Shown here one piece after another: positions 1-5,544 of a stretch of 5,909 nt of DNA. The DNA comes from Bacteroidaceae bacterium (lineage in GTDB: Bacteria > Bacteroidota > Bacteroidia > Bacteroidales > Bacteroidaceae). Location: the NCBI GenBank assembly GCA_017383665.1, contig JAFNWA010000291.1, forward strand, positions 1 to 5,909, written 5' to 3'. The notes below the pieces were generated by a model. The model was given only the letters and a program-made list of their open reading frames with translations. It did no database searches and was not told the DNA's origin. The number at the start of each line of letters is the position of its first letter. The stretch's first letter is position 1. The position numbers and the translations under genes were made by a program.

Positions 1-1826
1 AGATGTACCCCCTCTTGACAGAATTAGATGACCATGCCAATGGAAAGGCTGATACAAACTATCCTTATTACGGAAACACCAACGGACAGCCATATTTCAT
101 TTGCGAGTATGCACATGCCATGGGTAATGCTGTGGGTAACTTGCAGGAGTACTGGGATGCCATCGAAAACAGCAAGTATGGTATCGGTGGTTGCATCTGG
201 GACTGGGTAGATCAGTCAATCTATGACGCCAAGGATATAAAGAACGGCAATTTTGAGGTTGACGGCATGAACAAGTATCGTACCGGTTTCGACTATCCGG
301 GTCCTCACCAGGGCAACTTTGTGAACAATGGTCTTGTTACAGCCGACCGCGCATGGAGCCCGGAGCTGACCAATGTCAAGTATGTATATCAATATATCAA
401 GTTCCTCTCATTTGATGCCGAGTCAAAGCAGTTGAGAATAAAGAATAACTATGACTTCATTTCGCTCGATGGCTTCTATCTGCGTTACACAGTGCTTGCC
501 GATGGTGTTGAGGTTGAAAATGGCGTTCTGGCGATGCCGGCTTTGGCACCGAATACCGAGGGCGTAGTAACACTGCCTTTCAATGCAACAGCAGCCGAGG
601 GTGTTGAACTGATGTTGAATGTTGAAATATGCTACAAGGATTCCCAGAGTTGGGCCGATGCAGATTATGCGATTGCGACAGAACAATATGTTCTCGCCGG
701 TCGCAGCACCGAGCCAATGCTGCTCAATGGAAACGAGGAGATTTCTCTTGAGGCTATATCTGGTGGCTACAGGGTGAGGAGTTCGGCCATGGAGATGACA
801 TTTGCATCAAACGGAACAATGAACTCATGGATTGTAAATGGCAAGACTATTGCTGTGGCAGGCCCAGAGTATGACAACTACCGCTGGGTCGAGAATGATG
901 GCCCCACAGAGGCTTTGAGCAAATATAACGAAAAGAACGGTATTACTTCGAAATCGGCAACATTCACATTGAGCGAGGACAAGAAATCTGTAAATGTCGT
1001 AGTCAATGCAAGCGGCTGGTTCTGTCGGTATGTGTTCAAATATACCATAACAGCCGATGGCGCTCTGCTCGTTGATGCTTCATACACCGTGGTTCCAAAG
1101 GATGCACGCCGCGTTGGTATGTCGTTGGTGTTCCCGGCTGAGTTTGAGCAGGTCGAGTATTATGCATACGGTCCTTTCGAGAACTATGTTGACCGCCGTG
1201 GCGGTTCAATGCTTGGACGCTACTATACAACTGTAAGTGATATGTTTGAGCCATATCCAAAACCACAGAGCATGGCTAACCGTGAGGGCTTGCGCGACCT
1301 ATTGTTGTTCAACCCGGACGAGGGATACGGCGTAAAGGTTCAGACACGCGGTGAAGTGGCATTCTCATTGTTGCATTACAAGGATGTGGATTTGAAGAAA
1401 GCCAATCATACATGGGAGCTGAAGAAAGGTGATGTATATGCTCACTTCGATTGTGCCCAGAAGGGTATCGGCAACGGTAGCTGCGGTAATGTGGCGACTT
1501 TGGATAATTATCTTATTCCTCAAGGTAAGCAGTACAGCTGCTCATTGCTGTTCACTCCTGTAAGTGACATTGAAAGTGGCATTGAGGATGTAGTTGAGAA
1601 TGTCGTGCGTTTCAAAGTGTCCGATGGCAAACTTGTCTGCATGGGCAATTTCGATGCTTCGGCAGTGTTGTCTGTCTATAACATGGGTGGTGTGAAGGTC
1701 GCTTCTACCGAGGCTTCGGGCAACTGCGAGAGTATTGTGTTTGATGTGTCACACTTGCCACACGCATCATATATTGTTGTAGTGAAGGATAGGAATTCAA
1801 CAAAGGTTTATAAGGTTGTTCTTTAA
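1..1826 (+). CDS. GH2 family beta-galactosidase, C-terminal part (5' truncated), with sorting domain
   Basis: Retaining glycoside hydrolase of family 2, LacZ-like, which hydrolyses terminal beta-galactosides or related glycans. The reading frame is open to the window edge (first full codon at 3), so the N-terminal sugar-binding domains and the acid/base Glu are missing. Residues below count from that codon. The end of the TIM barrel carries FICEYAHAMGN with the nucleophile at Glu35 (equivalent of LacZ Glu537), then GGCIWDWVDQS around 66-72. NNGLVTADR at 108 begins domain 4. About 247-525 is the Bgal_small_N domain, with YGPFENYVDR (389-398) and GIGNGSCG (488-495). At the LacZ Trp999 position this protein appears to have Cys494, a common variant in non-LacZ GH2 enzymes, so lactose need not be the substrate. 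Residues 534-607 form a sorting domain, implying export. The family is certain; substrate specificity is not. A strong terminator follows directly. Confidence 0.95.
   Translation, partial: MYPLLTELDDHANGKADTNYPYYGNTNGQPYFICEYAHAMGNAVGNLQEYWDAIENSKYGIGGCIWDWVDQSIYDAKDIKNGNFEVDGMNKYRTGFDYPGPHQGNFVNNGLVTADRAWSPELTNVKYVYQYIKFLSFDAESKQLRIKNNYDFISLDGFYLRYTVLADGVEVENGVLAMPALAPNTEGVVTLPFNATAAEGVELMLNVEICYKDSQSWADADYAIATEQYVLAGRSTEPMLLNGNEEISLEAISGGYRVRSSAMEMTFASNGTMNSWIVNGKTIAVAGPEYDNYRWVENDGPTEALSKYNEKNGITSKSATFTLSEDKKSVNVVVNASGWFCRYVFKYTITADGALLVDASYTVVPKDARRVGMSLVFPAEFEQVEYYAYGPFENYVDRRGGSMLGRYYTTVSDMFEPYPKPQSMANREGLRDLLLFNPDEGYGVKVQTRGEVAFSLLHYKDVDLKKANHTWELKKGDVYAHFDCAQKGIGNGSCGNVATLDNYLIPQGKQYSCSLLFTPVSDIESGIEDVVENVVRFKVSDGKLVCMGNFDASAVLSVYNMGGVKVASTEASGNCESIVFDVSHLPHASYIVVVKDRNSTKVYKVVL
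1602..1823 (+). other. C-terminal type IX secretion (type A) sorting-like domain of the beta-galactosidase
   Basis: The last 74 residues (534-607) are not part of the GH2 fold. They follow an acidic linker (DIESGIEDVVENVV) and show the beta-strand pattern of the Por/type A sorting domain: LSVYNMGGVKVAS, then FDVSHLPHASYIVVV, then a closing TKVYKVVL. In this family the domain directs the protein through the type IX system and is usually cleaved or anchored to the cell surface. The Gly normally found before the YxVxV strand is replaced (HASYIVVV instead of the usual xxGxYxVxV), a mild deviation. Assignment is by pattern recognition, not a profile search. Confidence 0.8.
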
Positions 1827-1842
1827 TCAATTTTGATAATTC

Positions 1843-1889
1843 AATAAAATCCGGTTCACTTCGCACATTTAAGTGAACCGGATTTTATT
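1843..1889. terminator. Strong intrinsic, probably bidirectional terminator after the beta-galactosidase
   Basis: A perfect 18-bp inverted repeat (arms 1843-1860 and 1872-1889) flanks an 11-nt loop. The GC-rich core is CCGGTTCACT/AGTGAACCGG, and the outer parts are AATAAAAT and ATTTTATT, giving a U-rich run on either strand. It lies 16 nt after the stop codon. The symmetry suggests it works in both directions, although no convergent gene is visible. Confidence 0.9.
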
Positions 1890-1971
1890 GCATCTGTTTG
1901 TATGCTTTATAGTAAAAAGATTCGAAAATTGACAAATTTTAAACTATTTTGCATTTTTTTGTGCGAAAATG

Positions 1972-2001
1972 TTTGTGTTTGAATAATTTAATGTAATTTT
2001 G
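1972..2001 (+). promoter_or_regulatory. Bacteroidetes-type promoter of the small lipoprotein gene
   Basis: The -7 element TAATTTTG (1994-2001) matches the Bacteroidetes consensus TAnnTTTG exactly. A TTTG at 1972-1975, with an 18-bp spacer, can serve as the -33 element; a second TTTG at 1978-1981 is too close. Transcription would start near 2007-2010, giving a leader of about 65 nt before the ATG at 2075. The surroundings (1890-2000) are strongly AT-rich, as expected for a promoter region. The start site is inferred, not seen. Confidence 0.6.
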
Positions 2002-2010
2002 CGCAAATTT
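1995..2010. promoter_or_regulatory. Imperfect palindrome over the -7 element and predicted start site
   Basis: The core TTTGCGCAAA (1998-2007) is a perfect 10-bp palindrome. Extending it to AATTTTGCGCAAATTT gives 14 of 16 symmetric positions. It overlaps the end of the -7 element and the predicted transcription start, so it could be an operator. It could equally be chance in AT-rich DNA sharing the TTTG that the -7 element itself requires. Confidence 0.3.
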
Positions 2011-2074
2011 TGAAAAAGAGGTAACCGAAACGCTATGAAGGGAGTAGGTGACATTAAACTAATACTATTTAATT

Positions 2075-2290
2075 ATGAAAAAGTTTTTCTATGTAGCAGT
2101 ATTGGCTCTCGCTTTTGCATCTTGTGGCAAGTCTGATAAGAAGGCTGAGGCAGCAACTCAGAATGTTACAATCAGCGAGGATGGTCAGATGGTAACTGAG
2201 ATGGCAGTTGCAACTGAGGTTCTTCCTGAGGAGATGGAGGTTGCAGCTAAGAAAGAGGCTGTAAAAGAGGCTGTTAAGGGTACAAACTAA
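2075..2290 (+). CDS. Small Lys/Glu/Ala-rich lipoprotein of unknown function
   Basis: A 71-residue protein I cannot assign to a named family. Residues 1-16 form a short lipoprotein signal peptide (MKK, then a hydrophobic FFYVAVLALAFAS) with a lipobox ending FASC. Cys17 would be lipidated, leaving a mature peptide of about 55 residues. The mature part is highly charged (KSDKKAEAA after the Cys, then Glu/Ala/Val/Lys-rich) and probably helical near the end, where KEAV is repeated twice (60-67). There is no acidic run after the Cys of the kind used as a surface-export signal in Bacteroides, so it may stay on the periplasmic side. Codon use is skewed: all 13 Ala are GCA/GCT, all 9 Glu are GAG, and Val uses only GTT/GTA, unlike the flanking genes. 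This fits high expression. It has its own promoter and terminator. The start is fixed by the signal peptide. Confidence 0.85.
   Translation: MKKFFYVAVLALAFASCGKSDKKAEAATQNVTISEDGQMVTEMAVATEVLPEEMEVAAKKEAVKEAVKGTN
2252..2275 (+). repeat. Two-copy 12-nt tandem repeat inside the lipoprotein gene
   Basis: AAAGAGGCTGTA (2252-2263) is followed directly by AAAGAGGCTGTT (2264-2275), 11 of 12 bases identical and in frame. It encodes KEAV-KEAV. It looks like a small in-frame duplication that extends the charged C-terminal helix by one turn. Confidence 0.8.
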
Positions 2291-2325
2291 TCATCGGATT
2301 AGAGCGTAACTATCACAGATTTTTT

Positions 2326-2366
2326 ACGGGCTACTTCCCATTGTGGTTGTAGCCCGTTTCTTTTTT
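2326..2366 (+). terminator. Intrinsic terminator of the lipoprotein gene
   Basis: The 9-bp GC-rich stem ACGGGCTAC (2326-2334) / GTAGCCCGT (2349-2357) has a 14-nt loop in which CCA/TGG can add three more pairs. The run TTTCTTTTTT follows immediately. It lies 35 nt after the lipoprotein stop and separates that unit from the downstream operon. Confidence 0.9.
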
Positions 2367-2408
2367 GTCTAATCTGAACCGGCTTTTGGAATCTTTTAAG
2401 TTCCCCGA

Positions 2409-2440
2409 TTTCAATATTCCGAAAAAAGGTGCTATTTTCG
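2409..2440 (+). promoter_or_regulatory. Probable promoter of the mtaB operon
   Basis: TATTTTCG (2433-2440) matches the -7 consensus TAnnTTTG at all but one defined position, and is followed by CA as is common in these promoters. TTTC (2409-2412), one mismatch from TTTG, sits 20 bp upstream, inside the usual 19-21 bp spacing. The leader would be about 25 nt, with no Shine-Dalgarno before the ATG at 2471. Confidence 0.5.
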
Positions 2441-2470
2441 CAGAAGTTTGGCACAAAGCATTAAAGACAG

Positions 2471-3808
2471 ATGATTGATAAAACGGTTTTTAAGGATAAG
2501 AAGGCTGTGTATTACACACTTGGTTGCAAGCTCAACTTTTCGGAGACAGCAACAATTGAACGCCAATTGCAGGATGCCGGCATACGCACTGCCAAAAGGG
2601 GCGAGGTTGCCGATATCTGTGTTGTGAATAGTTGTGCTGTTACACAGGAGGCCGAGAAGAAATGCCGTCAAGCGATACATAAACTGGTGCGCCAACATCC
2701 CGGTGCTTTTGTGGTGGTTACAGGCTGCTATGCGCAGCTCTCGGCCCAGAAACTTGCACAGGAACCAGGCGTGGGTGTGGTGCTTGGAATTGACAAAAAG
2801 GGGCAGGTGCTCGATTATATCATAAAGCATATTGAGAATGCAAACAGTGGCGAGTGGTATGTACAGCCTACAAAGGATGTGCGAAACTTTGTCCACTCAT
2901 GTTCGCGTGGCGACCGCACCCGATATTTCCTCAAGGTGCAGGATGGTTGCGACTACTACTGTACATACTGTACCATTCCCTTTGCGCGTGGCCGCAGTCG
3001 CAATCCCCAGATCTCCGAACTTGTAGAACAGGCAAGGAATGCAGCAGCCGAGGGTGGCAAGGAGGTTGTTATAACCGGTGTCAACATTGGCGATTTTGGA
3101 AAATCTACAGGCGAGACATTCACTTCTCTTGTTAAAGAACTCGATGGAGTAGAGGGTATATCGCGCTATCGCATATCATCCATAGAACCAAACTTGCTCA
3201 CTGACGAAATAATCGATTATGTCGCACAATCGCGTGCATTCATGCCACATTTTCACATTCCGTTGCAGGCCGGCAGTGACGAGGTACTCAAGCTCATGCA
3301 CCGCCGTTACGACACCTCTTTGTTTGCTGCCAAGATTGCAAAGGTGAAGCAGGCGATGCCCGATGCATTCATTGGTGTGGATGTGATTGTCGGTACCCGT
3401 GGCGAGAGTGAAGAACTTTTTGAAAAGGCATACGATTTCATCAAGGGACTTGACATATCGCAGTTGCATGTCTTCAGTTACTCCGAGCGTCCGGGTACCC
3501 AGGCTCTGAAACTTGGCGGTGCGGTGTCACCTGCCGAGAAGCATTGCCGCAGTCAACGGCTCATTGCCTTGAGCGAGGAGAAACGCCTTGCGTTCTATGA
3601 GAAATATTTTGGCAAAGAAGCTGTCGTGCTCTTTGAGAAACCACGCTCCGGTATGCCTATGGGTGGTTTTACAGATAACTATATCCGTGTGGAGACTACT
3701 GCCGATGCCTCTTTGGTCAATCGCCTTGTGCGTGTGCGCCTTGGCGGTTTCAATGAAGACAAGTCGGCTTTGTTGGTTGATGAAGTAATTGCAGTTCTCG
3801 ATAAATGA
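2471..3808 (+). CDS. mtaB: tRNA (N6-L-threonylcarbamoyladenosine(37)-C2)-methylthiotransferase MtaB
   Basis: Radical-SAM methylthiotransferase that converts t6A37 to ms2t6A37 in ANN-decoding tRNAs, in the cytosol. At 445 residues it has the family's full length. The N-terminal UPF0004 domain carries the three Cys that bind the auxiliary 4Fe-4S cluster: C19 (TLGCKLN), C55 (VNSCAVT) and C86 (TGCYAQ). The radical-SAM core (about 150-365) has CDYYCTYC with C160, C164 and C167, then ITGVNIG, SSIEP and FHIPLQAGSD, with SERPGTQA near the end. The C-terminal TRAM domain for tRNA binding (about 376-440) includes GGFTDNYIRV (398-407). LGCKLN and the TRAM ending favour MtaB over MiaB or RimO. In DVIVGTRGESEE the usual FPGE is TRGE. 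The ATG leaves 12 residues before the first strand, a normal start. Its last 4 bp (ATGA) overlap the next gene, suggesting translational coupling. Confidence 0.95.
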   Translation: MIDKTVFKDKKAVYYTLGCKLNFSETATIERQLQDAGIRTAKRGEVADICVVNSCAVTQEAEKKCRQAIHKLVRQHPGAFVVVTGCYAQLSAQKLAQEPGVGVVLGIDKKGQVLDYIIKHIENANSGEWYVQPTKDVRNFVHSCSRGDRTRYFLKVQDGCDYYCTYCTIPFARGRSRNPQISELVEQARNAAAEGGKEVVITGVNIGDFGKSTGETFTSLVKELDGVEGISRYRISSIEPNLLTDEIIDYVAQSRAFMPHFHIPLQAGSDEVLKLMHRRYDTSLFAAKIAKVKQAMPDAFIGVDVIVGTRGESEELFEKAYDFIKGLDISQLHVFSYSERPGTQALKLGGAVSPAEKHCRSQRLIALSEEKRLAFYEKYFGKEAVVLFEKPRSGMPMGGFTDNYIRVETTADASLVNRLVRVRLGGFNEDKSALLVDEVIAVLDK

Positions 3809-4815
3809 AAGTTGCAGTTGTTATATTGAACTATAATGGAGCGGCAATGCTCGGTCGTTTCCTGCCTTCGGTGGTGAAATATACGCCCGGGGTAGAGATT
3901 GTCGTTGCCGACAATGCTTCAACCGATAATTCGGTAGCCGTCGTAGCCGCTAGTTTCCCGTCGGTGCATGTGGTTCATCTCGACAGGAATTATGGCTTTG
4001 CCGATGGTTATAACAAGGCTCTCGCACAAGTGGATGCGGAGTATTATCTGCTCCTGAACTCCGATGTTGAGGTAACCGAGGGGTGGCTTGCCCCAATGCT
4101 CTCGTTCATGGAGGAGCATCCCAATGCCGTGGCTTGCCAGCCCAAGGTGCTTGCATATAATAACAAGACTCATTTTGAATATGCCGGTGCTGCCGGCGGT
4201 TTCATTGACCGTTATGGCTACCCCTATTGCCGTGGCCGTCTGTTTGATACAGTTGAGGAGGATAATGGACAGTATGACGCGGTGTGCCGCATATTTTGGG
4301 CTACCGGTGCGGCGATGATGGTACGCAGTTCCACATTCCATGCGGCAGGTGGTTTTGACGGCCGTTTCTTCGCACACATGGAAGAGGTTGATCTCTGCTG
4401 GCGTATGCTTGCCCGTGGTGGCGAGATTTATGTTGTTCCCGGTAGTAAGGTCTATCATGTGGGTGGTGCAACACTTAACAAGTCCAACCCACGCAAGACA
4501 TTCCTCAATTTCCGCAACAATCTATTGATGTTATATAAGAATTTGCCCTCTAACGAGTTGCGTGGCGTAATGCGTACAAGAACTGTACTTGATTATGTTG
4601 CAGCGCTTAAATTCCTTGTTACAGGTGCATGGGGTGATTTCAAGGCGGTAATCCGTGCGCGTCGCGAGTACAAGCGCATGCGCGGTGAGTACAGGAGTGT
4701 GCGCGAACAGAACCTTGCAGCGGCTGAAGTCCCTTCAATCAAGGAACGCTCTACATTCTCTTTGCTGTGGCAATATTACTTTAAACAAAAGAAATTCTTT
4801 TCACAATTGAAATAA
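3805..4815 (+). CDS. Family 2 glycosyltransferase (WbbL/rhamnosyltransferase-like)
   Basis: A GT-A fold enzyme that transfers a sugar from a nucleotide-sugar donor, probably during lipopolysaccharide, capsule or other envelope glycan synthesis at the inner face of the membrane. The acceptor and sugar cannot be told from sequence. The 336 residues begin with the nucleotide-binding strand VVILNYNG (5-12) and ADNASTDNS (35-43, Asp36). RNYGFADGYN (61-70) and the DxD-like LLLNSDVEV (82-90, N-S-D87) follow. FWATGAAMMVRSS (164-176) precedes the acceptor/catalytic-base segment FFAHMEEVDLCWR (188-200, Glu193/Glu194/Asp196), typical of the WbbL subgroup. No clear transmembrane span is visible; a basic amphipathic stretch at about 255-300 may attach to the membrane. 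The ATG overlaps the mtaB stop (ATGA), and the stop lies 3 nt before the next start, so co-expression with both neighbours is likely. No specific gene name is justified. Confidence 0.9.
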   Translation: MKVAVVILNYNGAAMLGRFLPSVVKYTPGVEIVVADNASTDNSVAVVAASFPSVHVVHLDRNYGFADGYNKALAQVDAEYYLLLNSDVEVTEGWLAPMLSFMEEHPNAVACQPKVLAYNNKTHFEYAGAAGGFIDRYGYPYCRGRLFDTVEEDNGQYDAVCRIFWATGAAMMVRSSTFHAAGGFDGRFFAHMEEVDLCWRMLARGGEIYVVPGSKVYHVGGATLNKSNPRKTFLNFRNNLLMLYKNLPSNELRGVMRTRTVLDYVAALKFLVTGAWGDFKAVIRARREYKRMRGEYRSVREQNLAAAEVPSIKERSTFSLLWQYYFKQKKFFSQLK

Positions 4816-4818
4816 ACG

Positions 4819-5523
4819 ATGGAACCTGCATTATATCTGCTGCCCGTGACATTGGGCGATACACCTTTGGAAAATGTGCTACCCCAATATAACAACAGCG
4901 TCATTGCCGGCATACGCCACTTTATTGTGGAGGATGTCCGCTCGGCGCGTCGTTTCCTACGCAAAGTTGACCCTCAGTTCGATATTGACGGTTCACAGTT
5001 CTTTGAACTTAACAAACATACCTCGCCACAGGATGTAGCAGGCTATTTGAAACCCTTGCAGGATGGCAAGCCCATGGGCGTGATTTCAGAGGCCGGTTGC
5101 CCTGCTGTTGCCGACCCGGGTGCCGATGTAGTTGCAATTGCGCAGCGCAAGGGGCTGAAGGTTGTTCCATTGGTTGGTCCTTCAAGTATAATCCTGTCGG
5201 TTATGGCATCGGGTTTCAATGGTCAAAGTTTTGCTTTCAACGGCTATCTACCTGTGAAGCCCGATGAGCGCATCAAGGCTCTTCGCAAACTGGAGCAACG
5301 CATATATAACGAAGACCAGACACAACTATTTATTGAGACTCCTTACCGCAACGGCAAGATGGTGGAGGATATACTTGCAACATGCCGCCCACAGACAAAA
5401 CTGTGTATTGCTGCAAACCTCACTTGCGAGGGTGAATATGCCAAGACACGCACCGTAAAGGAGTGGAAGGGGAAGGTGCCCGATTTGTCGAAGATACCGT
5501 GTATCTTTCTGCTGTATAAATAA
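4819..5523 (+). CDS. Short RsmI-like SAM-dependent methyltransferase (tetrapyrrole methylase fold)
   Basis: A member of the tetrapyrrole (corrin/porphyrin) methylase superfamily, closest in motif order to RsmI, which 2'-O-methylates C1402 of 16S rRNA. At 234 residues it is shorter than typical RsmI (about 280). Counterparts of RsmI motifs are LYLLPVTLGDTP (5-16, where RsmI has a PIGN loop), FIVEDVRSARRFLR (RsmI EDTR), VISEAGCPAVADPG (88-101, RsmI SDAGTP/SDPG), VVPLVGPSS (115-123), FAFNGYLPVK (RsmI GFLP), FIETPYRN (RsmI ESPHR) and an ANLTCEGEY segment. These are conservative but consistent changes, so it belongs to a distinct short branch seen in Bacteroidetes. Whether its target is rRNA is inference, so I do not call it rsmI. 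It follows the glycosyltransferase by 3 nt and precedes an exported protein by 21 nt, with no terminator in between. Confidence 0.85.
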   Translation: MEPALYLLPVTLGDTPLENVLPQYNNSVIAGIRHFIVEDVRSARRFLRKVDPQFDIDGSQFFELNKHTSPQDVAGYLKPLQDGKPMGVISEAGCPAVADPGADVVAIAQRKGLKVVPLVGPSSIILSVMASGFNGQSFAFNGYLPVKPDERIKALRKLEQRIYNEDQTQLFIETPYRNGKMVEDILATCRPQTKLCIAANLTCEGEYAKTRTVKEWKGKVPDLSKIPCIFLLYK

Positions 5524-5544
5524 TTGGATTTAAATCAATAAATT

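Noticed and set aside
3..5. ATG at the window start taken as the true start of the beta-galactosidase
   Set aside because: The sequence from there begins in the middle of the catalytic barrel (the Met matches the PMY segment before the nucleophile motif in LacZ), so the gene clearly extends upstream.
1843..1889. The long perfect inverted repeat considered as the end of an insertion sequence or a dispersed REP-like element
   Set aside because: It occurs once in the window, lies right after a stop codon, has A- and T-rich flanks and no adjacent transposase, so a terminator explains it fully.
1925..1940. Inverted repeat AAAATT-GACA-AATTTT upstream of the lipoprotein promoter
   Set aside because: Only six A/T pairs in a very AT-rich stretch, so it is expected by chance and is too weak to be a terminator.
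2035..2136. A 33-codon open frame starting in the lipoprotein leader (MKGVGDIKLILFNYEK...) and overlapping the lipoprotein start out of frame
   Set aside because: Its second half is just the shifted frame of the lipoprotein gene, it has no ribosome-binding signal, and it lacks the repeated codons or terminator/antiterminator structure expected of a regulatory leader peptide.
2432..2896. A 154-codon open frame on the minus strand over the start of mtaB
   Set aside because: It lies antisense to a fully convincing mtaB, has Cys/His/Leu-rich composition typical of antisense shadows, and has no recognisable domain.
3919..4458. A 179-codon open frame on the minus strand inside the glycosyltransferase gene
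   Set aside because: The glycosyltransferase frame carries all the catalytic motifs; the antisense product (rich in Thr, Ile, His) resembles no protein family and has no promoter or terminator of its own.
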